A stretch of 64,000 nt of DNA, from assembly GCF_024204685.1 (NCBI RefSeq), contig NZ_CP100350.1:1652501-1716500 (forward strand), read 5' to 3'. The notes beneath the pieces were generated by a model. It saw nothing but the letters and a program-made list of their open reading frames with translations, was not told the DNA's origin and made no database searches. The DNA is from Gilvimarinus sp. DA14. GTDB lineage: Bacteria; Pseudomonadota; Gammaproteobacteria; Pseudomonadales; Cellvibrionaceae. The position numbers and the translations under genes were made by a program. Positions within the stretch are counted from its first letter, which is position 1. Every line of letters begins with the position of its first letter. Positions 47,798 to 56,216 of this stretch are shown one piece after another.

Positions 47798-48736
47798 TTA
47801 CTCAACCATAGATTCCACGATATCCGCCAGCAGGGTAACATCCATAAAAAGTGGATCAATCAGATCAAAATGATCCGCACCAGTTATCAGCAAATGCTCA
47901 CTGGTATCGCCAGCTTTTGTTGCGGCTTCTACGTACGCCTCAGAAATAGACGAGACCACAATGCCGTCACGTGTGCCACTAAACAACACCGTGGGAATGC
48001 CTGTCGGCAACATCTTTATGGGCGATGTGTTGCTCAATCGGTACTGCAAGGTAGTGGGAGTAAGCGCTTGCGCATCTATTAATCGCTGGGCATTGTCGCC
48101 ACAGGCGTTCGCCTCCAGATCGGCCACACCCGCGAGGCTGATTGCTCCCGCTAAAAGCTGAGGATTTGAACGGAAAAGGGGACTGCCGGCATCGATATTT
48201 CGGCGGCTGGCGAGCCAAAGGGCCAAGTGCCCACCGGCGCTATGCCCCATACTCACCACCTTGGAGGTATCTAACGGATACTTGAGAGCAAGCTGCGGTA
48301 CATAGTCTATGGCATTGGCGACATCATCAAACAGCGCGGGCCATTCGCCACCGCCGCCCAACCGGCGATACTCGATATTCCACACGGCTAAACCACGCGC
48401 CGCTAAAGCGCGGGATAATGCATCCTGTAACACCAGTCCATAGGGCTCACTCCAGCAACCGCCATGAATCATCACTACGACCGGCAAGAATGTACGCTCA
48501 GTTTTTTGCGGTAAATACAGATTGCCAAACTGGGAGTTTCCATCCCCCCAAGAGATTTGCTCAACCGTCAGATCAGGCTCCTCTGGCGGGGTGACTGGCA
48601 ACGACGAGACCGACGACGAGGACATTGACGTAAGGCTGAAGCTCGAGCTTGTTACAGGCTCAGAACTGGACGATTGACCACCGCATCCACTCAATAAAAC
48701 CGCACCACAAATACCCCATAAACACGCTTTTAACAT
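47798..48736 (-). CDS. Lipoprotein alpha/beta-hydrolase with polyserine linker
   Basis: Predicted outer-membrane-attached esterase or lipase. From the ATG at 48736: signal MLKACLWGICGAVLLSGC with lipobox LSGC, then a Ser-rich linker (SSSSEPVTSSS, SSSSVSS) typical of secreted enzymes in Saccharophagus and Cellvibrio. The hydrolase domain has the oxyanion segment VVMIHGGCW (HGG), the nucleophile elbow GHSAGGHLAL, and the C-terminal catalytic region ADHFDLIDP, plus FSGTRDGIV. Resembles BD-FAE/kynurenine-formamidase-like hydrolases; feruloyl or acetyl esterase activity on plant polymers is a fair guess. An ATG eight codons earlier (48760) is the alternative start. Confidence 0.85.
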   Translation of the reverse strand: MLKACLWGICGAVLLSGCGGQSSSSEPVTSSSFSLTSMSSSSVSSLPVTPPEEPDLTVEQISWGDGNSQFGNLYLPQKTERTFLPVVVMIHGGCWSEPYGLVLQDALSRALAARGLAVWNIEYRRLGGGGEWPALFDDVANAIDYVPQLALKYPLDTSKVVSMGHSAGGHLALWLASRRNIDAGSPLFRSNPQLLAGAISLAGVADLEANACGDNAQRLIDAQALTPTTLQYRLSNTSPIKMLPTGIPTVLFSGTRDGIVVSSISEAYVEAATKAGDTSEHLLITGADHFDLIDPLFMDVTLLADIVESMVE

Positions 48737-48931
48737 AAGCCGCTCCCAACCTCTGAACACCTATGGGCTACGACAGAGACCGTGATTTGGATGCAGCGAG
48801 GAGGCTTAGCGGTCCAACTGAGACAACGGCAGCATTGTATCTGGGCGCCATGAGTGCATAATGCGCGCACCCGGCGCAAAGCCCAAGCGCCTCCGTTCAC
48901 CACGCCCCAAGCGTTATCAGAGATTTTCACT

Positions 48932-49141
48932 ATGGCAACAGGCAAAAAGTTTGACTACCGCGTCAGCGAGTCCAATGGTAACTGGAGCGCGGAGATTACC
49001 CGCCGCGCCAGCGCCCGCAACACCGTCACCACCAAAGCCCAAGATGGGTTTGCCAGCGAAGCCGAGGCCGTGCAATGGGCCGAGAATGAACTGAAAACCA
49101 TCATAGAGAATGTGCGCGCCCGCCAGGACGCTAAGCGGTGA
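48932..49141 (+). CDS. DUF3622 family small protein
   Basis: A 69-residue cytosolic protein, MATGKKFDYRVSESNGNWSA at the start, with TVTTKAQDGFASEAEAVQWA in the middle and a helical end. This matches the DUF3622 family of small gammaproteobacterial proteins, of unknown function. The frame opens at 48854, but the ATG at 48932 agrees with family starts. The gene is followed by a converging carboxylesterase gene after 15 bp. Confidence 0.82.
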   Translation: MATGKKFDYRVSESNGNWSAEITRRASARNTVTTKAQDGFASEAEAVQWAENELKTIIENVRARQDAKR

Positions 49142-49156
49142 CAAGATAACCGCCCG

Positions 49157-49843
49157 TTAATCCGCCAGCGGCAGACATCGATTGATAAACGCGCTGATAT
49201 CCACAATCTGCTCGCGACACACCTCGTGGGCCATGGGATAGCGATGGGCATCGAAGCGATAACCCTGCTCTGACAGCACCGATTCAGCGCGATCGGCCAA
49301 CTCGGGCGGCACCACATTATCCTGAGTGCCATGCTGAATCGAAACGGGGATATCTTTATTCTCTGCCGTAAAGTTGCAGCTATCGCTTGTGGCAAAATAC
49401 GTGGATAAAGCCATCAGCCCCGCCAGGGGCTTGGTATTATTCAAAGCGACATCATAGGCGACCGCCCCGCCCTGGGAAAAACCCGCGATTAAAATTCGCT
49501 GGCTCTCGATACCCGACTCGATTTGCTCATTAATAATCTCATCAATCGCAGCACTCGCCTGCTTTAAATGCTCAGCGTTAAATTTGCGGTCCACATCCAA
49601 ACTTAACAAATCGTACCAAGCGGGCATTTGGTAGCCATTATTCACGCTGACCGGCATGGTAGGCGCTTGGGGAAACACAAACCGAATCCGCGCCCCCGGC
49701 GTCAGGTTAAGCTCGGGCAGTAGATTGGCAAAATCGTTACAACTGGCCCCCAAACCGTGCAGCCAAATTACGCAGGCATCGCTCTCGCCGGCATTGGGAT
49801 TCTCCAAGGTTAAGCATTCTAGATTTTCAAATGGGTTGGGCAT
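49157..49843 (-). CDS. Carboxylesterase/acyl-protein thioesterase family (EstB-like)
   Basis: Cytosolic serine hydrolase of 228 residues. CVIWLHGLGASCNDFANLLP carries the oxyanion loop, PQAPTMPVSVNNGYQMPAWYD is the family signature of bacterial carboxylesterase II/acyl-protein thioesterase-like enzymes, and the nucleophile elbow is GFSQGGAVAYD. GTQDNVVP supplies the Asp and YPMAHEVC the His. Family members hydrolyse short-chain esters or lysophospholipids. It is alone; the gap to orn (49844-50065) shows nothing I can identify. Confidence 0.93.
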   Translation of the reverse strand: MPNPFENLECLTLENPNAGESDACVIWLHGLGASCNDFANLLPELNLTPGARIRFVFPQAPTMPVSVNNGYQMPAWYDLLSLDVDRKFNAEHLKQASAAIDEIINEQIESGIESQRILIAGFSQGGAVAYDVALNNTKPLAGLMALSTYFATSDSCNFTAENKDIPVSIQHGTQDNVVPPELADRAESVLSEQGYRFDAHRYPMAHEVCREQIVDISAFINRCLPLAD

Positions 49844-50065
49844 TGTTGCTCGCCTTTTGGGTTAAAAAGTTTTGACCGCCAGTGGCGGACTCGTTTTAAG
49901 CTCGTATCATCCACGCTGCGATTTACTTTTTCGGGGCATAGTAACGCAGTGGTTCATCTGCACTTGGTATAAATGATTTGCTTCACGTCAATAACCTCGC
50001 CCTTGGGTTATGCATGCACTGCAACCGATTTGAGGGCGCCGTTCAGCATTCACCGCTCTCCCTCT

Positions 50066-50623
50066 CTACTCACCCAGATCAATAAACGTCTCGCGATAAT
50101 GCACCAACTCGGCAATTGAGTCCTTGATATCATCCAAAGCCAAATGCGCACCGGATTTTTTAAAACCTTCCAGCGCCTCTGGCTTCCAGCGGCGGGCGAG
50201 TTCTTTTAAGGTGCTTACATCCAGGTTGCGGTAGTGAAAATAGCGCTCCAGCGCGGGCATGCCGCGCGCGAGGAAGCGACGATCCTGGCAGATGGAGTTG
50301 CCGCAAATGGGGGATTTTCCGGCGGGCACCCACTGTTCTAAAAAGGCGATAGTCTCCGCCTCAGCCTGGGCCAAGGTGACGTTGGATTCTTTAACCCGCT
50401 GGGTAAGACCGGATTTGCCGTGCTGGTTGGTATTCCATTCGTCCATACCGTCTAGTATCGAGTCTGGCTGATGAATCGCCATAACCGGCCCCTCGGCAAG
50501 AATATTGAGGTGTGCATCGGTGACGATGGTGGCAATCTCAATAATCACGTCATTGTCCGGATCGAGACCTGTCATTTCCAAATCAATCCAGATTAAATTA
50601 TCGGCATTTACACTAGGGCTCAT
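50066..50623 (-). CDS. orn: Oligoribonuclease
   Basis: 3'-5' exoribonuclease that degrades 2-5-nt RNAs and pGpG in c-di-GMP breakdown. DEDDh motifs: [18 protein letters not shown]-like [20 protein letters not shown], and [11 protein letters not shown] with the His and Asp. Length 185, normal. The frame is open far upstream (to 51337) only because it runs antisense to rsgA; the ATG at 50623 with AAAGGA upstream is the right start. Divergent from rsgA, as in many Pseudomonas relatives. Confidence 0.96.
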   Translation of the reverse strand: MSPSVNADNLIWIDLEMTGLDPDNDVIIEIATIVTDAHLNILAEGPVMAIHQPDSILDGMDEWNTNQHGKSGLTQRVKESNVTLAQAEAETIAFLEQWVPAGKSPICGNSICQDRRFLARGMPALERYFHYRNLDVSTLKELARRWKPEALEGFKKSGAHLALDDIKDSIAELVHYRETFIDLGE

Positions 50624-50695
50624 GGGGCGTTTTTCCTTTACAATGCGGGTTGAGTTTCTAACCCACATGTTAACACCGCAGACCGGGGCCTGCCT

Positions 50696-51712
50696 TTGAG
50701 CAAACGCAAGCTGACGCGCCGCCAGGCGTGGCGCATTGAAAAAATCCAGAAGGAGCGCGAAGAGCGTGCAGCCAAGCGCGACCAGCGAGCCGACGACAAG
50801 TTGGGCGAGAGCAATCTGGGCCCGGAGCAGTCGGGCCTGATTGTGACCCACTATGGCACCCAGGTGATGGTGGAAGATACCGCCACCGGAGAGGCCAAGC
50901 GGTGCCACTTTCGCAGTAACCTGGGCGGCCTTGTCACCGGAGATAGAGTCGCCTGGCGCGACGGCAACCCCTATGGGGTGGTGGTCGCCAGAAGTGAGCG
51001 CGAGACCGCGCTGATGCGCCCCGATCCTTATGGGGCAATGAAAACCGTGGCGGCTAATATAGACCGGATTGTGATCGTGATTGCTCCCTACCCCGAGCCT
51101 CATTTCAACCTGATTGATCGCTATCTCGTTGCTGCCGAGGCCATTGGCATTGAACCGGCGCTGGTGATCAACAAGATTGATCTTATCGATGACAACCAGC
51201 GCGCCAAGGTAGAGTCCATCCACACTTTGTACCAAGAACTGGGCTACCAAGTGATTCTCGCTGCCGCCAAAGAGGACCAGGGGCTGAAACCTCTGCGCGA
51301 GTATTTGGCCCACTTTACCAGCGTATTTGTGGGGCAATCCGGGGTGGGTAAATCGTCACTGGTCAATGCCCTGCTGCCCGAGGTGAACTCGCGCGTGGGC
51401 GACCTGAGTGAGAGATTAACCGGCACCCACACCACCACCAGTGCCCAGTTGTACCACATCCTTACAGGCGGAGAGTTGATCGACTCCCCCGGTATTCGCG
51501 AATTTGGTCTGTGGCATATAGAGCCCGACGACGTGCTGGCGGGATTTAAAGAGTTTCGCCCTTTTATCGGCGCGTGCAAATTTCGCGATTGCTCACATAC
51601 CGTAGAGCCCGGCTGTGCTATTTTACAGGCGCTCGAAGACGGAAAAATCAGCCCGGGACGGCTTGCGAGCTACCGCCATATTCTGGCAGATTTGCACCCC
51701 GGCCGAGCCTGA
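50696..51712 (+). CDS. rsgA: Ribosome small-subunit biogenesis GTPase RsgA
   Basis: Circularly permuted GTPase that helps late 30S assembly. Starts with TTG ([20 protein letters not shown]), the usual arrangement of basic residues. An OB domain precedes the G domain with motif order G4 NKIDLI, G1 [11 protein letters not shown]3 DSPGIREF; the zinc-binding C-terminus has [14 protein letters not shown]. Length 338, normal. Divergent from orn across a short intergenic region; followed by the rhodanese gene 27 bp later. Confidence 0.95.
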   Translation: MSKRKLTRRQAWRIEKIQKEREERAAKRDQRADDKLGESNLGPEQSGLIVTHYGTQVMVEDTATGEAKRCHFRSNLGGLVTGDRVAWRDGNPYGVVVARSERETALMRPDPYGAMKTVAANIDRIVIVIAPYPEPHFNLIDRYLVAAEAIGIEPALVINKIDLIDDNQRAKVESIHTLYQELGYQVILAAAKEDQGLKPLREYLAHFTSVFVGQSGVGKSSLVNALLPEVNSRVGDLSERLTGTHTTTSAQLYHILTGGELIDSPGIREFGLWHIEPDDVLAGFKEFRPFIGACKFRDCSHTVEPGCAILQALEDGKISPGRLASYRHILADLHPGRA

Positions 51713-51739
51713 TAGAATTTTTAACGAAAGGATTGCTGT

Positions 51740-52546
51740 ATGTCCGATTTGCCCCTAATCCTCGAACCCGCTGAGCTTTTACCCCTATTGGGTAGCCCAG
51801 ATGCGCCGTTAATTGTGGATTTGTCCAGCGAAGACAATTACCGCCGGGGGCACATTCCCGGGGCCGCCCATGTACCGCCGCAAATGCTGCTGTGCAATCG
51901 ACCGCCAGCACCGGGGCGTATTGCCCCGGTAGAACAACTGAACCGGCTGTTTACCTATTTAGGTCTTACACCTGAGACTCACGTGGTGGTCTACGACGAC
52001 GAAGGCGGCGGTTGGGCGGGCCGTTTTATCTGGACGCTGGATACCATTGGCCATAAAAACTACAGCTACCTGAACGGTGGCCTGCACGCCTGGCTGGGAG
52101 AAGAGCTGCCCGTGACGCAGGATGTGGAGGACCCGAATACCCGCGAAGTGGAGGTGGAAATTAACCCCCAACACCTGGTGGAAATTCCGGACATTCTGCA
52201 GGGCCTGGAAACCGACAGCCTGCAAATATGGGATGCTCGCGGCCCGCAGGAATACCGCGGCGAAAAAATACTCGCACAAAAAGCCGGACATATTCCCGGT
52301 GCCATCAACGCCGAGTGGACCGAACTGATGGACAGACACAATGGCCTGCGCATTCGCAAAGATGCGCGTGAATATTTGGCAGCCAAAGGCATCACTGGCG
52401 ATAAGCCAATTGTCACCCACTGTCAGAGCCATCATCGTTCGGGCTTTACCTATTTAGTCGGCAAGTCGCTGGGGTTCGACATCAAGGGTTACCATGGCTC
52501 CTGGTCTGAATGGGGCAATCACCCCGACACCCCGGTGGAGGTGTGA
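51740..52546 (+). CDS. Thiosulfate sulfurtransferase, two-domain rhodanese
   Basis: Transfers sulfane sulfur, with the active-site Cys228 in HCQSHHRSG in the second domain. The first domain (LIVDLSSEDNYRRGHIPGA, VVVYDDEGGGWAGRFIWTL) lacks an active Cys, as usual in such tandem rhodaneses; the second has IWDARGPQEYRG and KAGHIPGAINAEW. Length 268. It lies between rsgA and the MscS-like channel, 3 bases before the latter, so they are likely in one transcript. Confidence 0.92.
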   Translation: MSDLPLILEPAELLPLLGSPDAPLIVDLSSEDNYRRGHIPGAAHVPPQMLLCNRPPAPGRIAPVEQLNRLFTYLGLTPETHVVVYDDEGGGWAGRFIWTLDTIGHKNYSYLNGGLHAWLGEELPVTQDVEDPNTREVEVEINPQHLVEIPDILQGLETDSLQIWDARGPQEYRGEKILAQKAGHIPGAINAEWTELMDRHNGLRIRKDAREYLAAKGITGDKPIVTHCQSHHRSGFTYLVGKSLGFDIKGYHGSWSEWGNHPDTPVEV

Positions 52547-52549
52547 GTC

Positions 52550-53428
52550 TTGCTGGCCTGGCTGGATATTACGCTTGTAAAAGTAGGTGAATATACGCTA
52601 ACCACAGGTGCACTGTGCGCGGCTATTTTGGTGGTGGTTGCCACTTTTATTATTGCCGGGCTTATCAGCCGCGCCATCAATCGCCTGGCGCTTTATCGTC
52701 ACCCCACGGTTAGCCATCAAATTTATACCGTCAACAAAATTGTCTATTACTTTTTAATTGTATTAGGGTTTATCGGGGCTTTATCGGTACTTGGGTTTCA
52801 GCTCGATAAGCTGGTAATCGTCGGCGGCGCCCTGGGTATCGGTATCGGCCTGGGGCTGCAATCCATTGTTAACAACTTTGTTTCTGGCATTATTATTTTG
52901 CTGGAAAAATCCATCAAGGTGGGAGACTTTCTAGAGTTGGACTCGGGGTTAATGGGCGAGGTCAAAGCCATTCGCCTACGCTCAACGCTTATTCGTACCA
53001 ACGACAATATTGATATTCTGGTACCCAGCTCCGAGTTTATCAGCGGCCGAGTGATTAACTGGACGCTGGAAGAAAATGTACGTCGCTTTCGCATTCCTTT
53101 TGGCGTGGCCTACGGCTCAGACAAACAAAAAGTGAAAGACGCAGTACTCGCAGCGGCGAAAAAAATCAGTTACACCCTGGATGATGACAAACACAAACCC
53201 CTGGTATGGATGACCGGCTTTGGCGACAGTAGCCTTAATTTTACCCTGGGTGTTTGGGTCGCTCCGGATGCGGTCAAGCGTCCCAGCCAAGTTACCTCAG
53301 ACTACGTGTGGGCCATTGATGATGCTCTGCGCGAAGCAGGCGTAGAAATACCCTTTCCACAGCGTGATCTACATTTGCGCTCTAGCAGTATTGAGTTGGC
53401 TAACAGAACGCCAGACGCTGAACGCTGA
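52550..53428 (+). CDS. MscS-family mechanosensitive channel
   Basis: Small-conductance mechanosensitive channel of the inner membrane. TTG start with GGAGG seven bases upstream; three predicted membrane helices (LCAAILVVVATFIIAGLI, YYFLIVLGFIGALSVLGF, VIVGGALGIGIGLGLQSIVN), the last being the pore helix with Gly/Ala packing. The beta domain has DNIDILVPSSEFISGRVINW and GVAYGSDKQKVKDA. The C-terminal codons, DAER and the stop, are encoded by the first copies of the heptamer array, so the true end could have been altered by repeat growth. 292 residues. Confidence 0.92.
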   Translation: MLAWLDITLVKVGEYTLTTGALCAAILVVVATFIIAGLISRAINRLALYRHPTVSHQIYTVNKIVYYFLIVLGFIGALSVLGFQLDKLVIVGGALGIGIGLGLQSIVNNFVSGIIILLEKSIKVGDFLELDSGLMGEVKAIRLRSTLIRTNDNIDILVPSSEFISGRVINWTLEENVRRFRIPFGVAYGSDKQKVKDAVLAAAKKISYTLDDDKHKPLVWMTGFGDSSLNFTLGVWVAPDAVKRPSQVTSDYVWAIDDALREAGVEIPFPQRDLHLRSSSIELANRTPDAER

Positions 53429-53730
53429 ACGCTGAACGCTGAACGCTGAACGCTGAACGCTGAACGCTGAACGCTGAACGCTGAACGCTGAACGCTGAAC
53501 GCTGAACGCTGAACGCTGAACGCTGAACGCTGAACGCTGAACGCTGAACGCTGAACGCTGAACGCTGAACGCTGAACGCTGAACGCTGAACGCTGAACGC
53601 TGAACGCTGAACGCTGAACGCTGAACGCTGAACGCTGAACGCTGAACGCTGAACGCTGAACGCTGAACGCTGAACGCTGAACGCTGAACGCTGAACGCTG
53701 AACGCTGAACGCTGAACGCTGAACGCTGAA
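53416..53730. repeat. 45 perfect tandem copies of the heptamer CGCTGAA
   Basis: 315 bp of uninterrupted CGCTGAA units; I checked the phase on each line and found no interruption. It begins inside the MscS gene's last codons and ends with CAGAAATATT. On the plus strand each frame meets TGA every 21 bases; on the minus strand (TTCAGCG) all frames are open and code FSVQRSA repeats. Slippage would be expected to make copy number vary between strains. It lies in the 500-bp non-coding stretch 53429-53928. Confidence 0.98.
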
Positions 53731-53837
53731 CAGAAATATTTTGGTTTTGGCACAGCCGCTGTCAAGTTTATTGTTCGCATCTAAGGCATAATTCTCAGAG
53801 TAAAAAAGGGCAAGCCGCTAGGTCTTTCTCTTTTTTT

Positions 53838-53865
53838 GCGTTCCGCGTATCGCGTTCTGCGTTCC
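53838..53865. repeat. Four degenerate heptamer copies (GCGTTCC type)
   Basis: GCGTTCC, GCGTATC, GCGTTCT, GCGTTCC in a row, 108 bp after the large array. Period is again seven but the unit is different. Could be the relic of an older array. Confidence 0.6.
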
Positions 53866-53928
53866 AGCTAAAGCTCTCTGGGCAACAAAGCGCTTCGCCC
53901 CCGTAAACCTTTCCCCGCACTCCCACTA

Positions 53929-54921
53929 TCAAACTCCCTTCATTACCTCGGCAACTATTTCCAAGGACCGCAATCGGTCACTCTGCTCATAAAAGCTACT
54001 GGCGAAAATAAACTCATCGGCGCCTGTTTCAGCTTTAAGTTCGATTAAGTGGTCCTTAATTGTCTCGGGGCTTCCTACCGCGGCAATACCATTAAATTCA
54101 TTAATGTGCATTTGCTCTTGGGGTGTCCACAAGTTATCCATACTTTCAACTGGAGGGCGCAAACGCAAGTGCTCGCCCCGCAGCAGGGCCAAGACACTTT
54201 GTTGCGCGGTGGTATGTAGGTAACGGGCGCGGGCGTCTGTGTCGGCGGCGCACACAGGCACGCCGATAGCGGCGTAGGGCTTATCCAGTACAGCTGAAGG
54301 CTGAAAGCCCGAGCGGTACACGTGCAGCGCCTCCATCAACAAACGCGGCGCAAAATGGGAGGCAAAAGCAAACGGCAGACCACGCTTTGCCGCCAGCTGA
54401 GCGCTGTATAGACTGGAGCCCAGCAGCCAAATGGGAATGTCAGAATTCATCCCTGGGGCCGCGAACACTTTCTGCCCCGGTTGTTTGTCGCCTAAAAAGT
54501 ACTGCAGCTCGGCCAGCTGCTCGGGAAAGTCATCCACCCCGCTGTTAAAATCGCGGCGCAGTGCGCGCATGGTGGCGCCATCGCTACCGGGCGCTCGCCC
54601 CAAACCCAAATCAATGCGTTGCGGGTACAGCTCCGCTAGCGTACCAAAGTGTTCGGCAATAATAATAGGTGCATGGTTGGGCAGCATAATACCGCCGGCG
54701 CCCACGCGGATTGACTCTGTCGCCCCAGCAATGTGACCGATCAGTACACTGGTTGCCGAGCTGCCAATCCCTTCCATGCTGTGATGTTCGGCGAGCCAGA
54801 AACGGGTATACCCAAGTCGTTCGGCGTACTGCGCCGCCTCAACCACGCGCTGATAGGCGTCGCGATAACTAGCATCCAATTTGGCATGGGCGAGATCGAG
54901 AATGGAGTAGGCAGTAGACAT
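53929..54921 (-). CDS. LLM-class flavin-dependent oxidoreductase (luciferase-like)
   Basis: A flavin-dependent monooxygenase of the bacterial luciferase family, YhbW-like, 330 residues, cytosolic. FWLAEHHSMEGIGSSATSVL, IRVGAGGIMLPNHAPIIIAE, and RIDLGLGRAPGSDGATMRAL are the family motifs for this group. The C-terminal VGSPETIKDHLIELKAETGAD is typical. Substrate unknown; the redox partner is probably a general flavin reductase. It reads away from the repeat array and is 80 bp from the chitinase gene. Confidence 0.93.
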   Translation of the reverse strand: MSTAYSILDLAHAKLDASYRDAYQRVVEAAQYAERLGYTRFWLAEHHSMEGIGSSATSVLIGHIAGATESIRVGAGGIMLPNHAPIIIAEHFGTLAELYPQRIDLGLGRAPGSDGATMRALRRDFNSGVDDFPEQLAELQYFLGDKQPGQKVFAAPGMNSDIPIWLLGSSLYSAQLAAKRGLPFAFASHFAPRLLMEALHVYRSGFQPSAVLDKPYAAIGVPVCAADTDARARYLHTTAQQSVLALLRGEHLRLRPPVESMDNLWTPQEQMHINEFNGIAAVGSPETIKDHLIELKAETGADEFIFASSFYEQSDRLRSLEIVAEVMKGV

Positions 54922-55001
54922 AGCAAATACCTCGGGAGCAAAACACGGCTTATGCTAACGCGTCCTTTGCTCCCGGGGTGACAAGAATGGTTAATTTTCC
55001 C

Positions 55002-56153
55002 TCAGCGCCACCCTAACGCCTTATTGATTGTGTTGAGCAGCTCATTATTGTAATCGGAGGTATATTGCCAAAACATAACCCCACCCAAGTCCTGCTGACG
55101 GATGTACTTTACCTTGGCGGCGATGGACTGCGGATCATCGTAACTGACAAAAGTTTGTTCTTTTTCGCTCCACAACCAAGGGGCTTGGGCTACCTCGTCC
55201 CAATAGCGCCGATAACCCTTTTTACCGATGACATTGGGGCGTAAATTATCGTAACGGGCACTGCCAAAACTGGCCTCGCCAGCATCCGCTGATTGATTTA
55301 AACCAGAGTTTTTCGGGCTAACATTCACCCAAGTGCGACCGTAAAATGCCACCCCTACCACCAATTTGTGTGCGGGCACCCCAGCGGCCATATGGTTTTT
55401 AACTGCAGCATCGGCGGATTGGCCAGAAGCATCATCTGGGTGTGAATAGAGCGCGGTATGATGGCCAGTGACACCATCCTCGCGAGGGAAGTTATAGTCG
55501 TAAGCCATGATATTGATGTAGTCCAAATACTTCTGCCAATTACCTATATCACTCTTTGCCAGGTAATCTGGAAAACCGCCGCTGGCGATTGTAATTAATA
55601 AGGGGCGCTCTAACTCCTGCGCCAAAGAATCAAAGGCGGTGCGCAAACCCTTTAACACCAACGTAAAGTTGCGACCATCTTCCGGCCTGTGAGTATTGCC
55701 CGCGCCGACCAGGCCCGGGTACTCCCAGTCGATATCAATGCCGTCCAGCTGATGGCGGCGTACAAACTCTACCGCGCTATCAATAAATACCTGACGCGAC
55801 TGCTCCGTTAGAGCCATATCCGAAAAACCGCCGGACCAGGTCCAGCCGCCTACCGATGAGAGTATTTTTAACTTAGGGTTACGCTCTTTTAAAGTCTGCA
55901 ATAAGCGGTAGTTTTGATCGTCAAAATCAAACCCATTTACAATTCGCCCGCTCTCAATATTGGAAAAAGCGTAGTTAATATGGGTGAGTTTTTCCGCGGC
56001 AATGCTGTCGGGCTTGAGTGGTTTATCCGGACTAAACACATAGCCAATAATCGCGGGCTCTGTCGTGTGCGGGTGATGCTCAGCATGAGCATTACAAACA
56101 ATGGCTTGAGCGGCAAACACTAGGCCGCTGAACCAGGCAAATAGGACTTTCAT
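55002..56153 (-). CDS. GH18 chitinase
   Basis: Secreted glycoside hydrolase family 18 chitinase, 383 residues. From the ATG at 56153 (GGAG eight bases ahead) a signal peptide (FAWFSGLVFAAQAIVCNAHA) is followed directly by the catalytic barrel: SSVGGWTWSGGFSDM, the catalytic DGIDIDWEYPG with Glu, INIMAYDYNFP, and VGVAFYGRTW. The late GVMFWQYTSD is the typical final strand. No chitin-binding module is present, so it may act on soluble chitin oligosaccharides or in the periplasm. It is not adjacent to either TBDR gene. Confidence 0.95.
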   Translation of the reverse strand: MKVLFAWFSGLVFAAQAIVCNAHAEHHPHTTEPAIIGYVFSPDKPLKPDSIAAEKLTHINYAFSNIESGRIVNGFDFDDQNYRLLQTLKERNPKLKILSSVGGWTWSGGFSDMALTEQSRQVFIDSAVEFVRRHQLDGIDIDWEYPGLVGAGNTHRPEDGRNFTLVLKGLRTAFDSLAQELERPLLITIASGGFPDYLAKSDIGNWQKYLDYINIMAYDYNFPREDGVTGHHTALYSHPDDASGQSADAAVKNHMAAGVPAHKLVVGVAFYGRTWVNVSPKNSGLNQSADAGEASFGSARYDNLRPNVIGKKGYRRYWDEVAQAPWLWSEKEQTFVSYDDPQSIAAKVKYIRQQDLGGVMFWQYTSDYNNELLNTINKALGWR

Positions 56154-56216
56154 TGGATGTCTCCACAATTATGTGGCCCCCGGCTTAGCTCCGGGGGCGT
56201 GAGATCATCTATTGGC

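Noticed and set aside
50624-51337. N-terminal extension of orn to 423 residues
   Set aside because: It runs antisense to the well-supported rsgA gene; the orn ATG at 50623 matches the family.
53416-53730. CRISPR-like array
   Set aside because: There are no spacers; it is a pure 7-bp tandem repeat. The 51-bp repeats also lack spacers. I saw no CRISPR array in the window.
53400-53780. 126-codon reverse-strand frame through the heptamer array (FSVQRSA repeats)
   Set aside because: The frame is open only because TTCAGCG has no stop in any frame; no ribosome-binding site and no non-repetitive domain.
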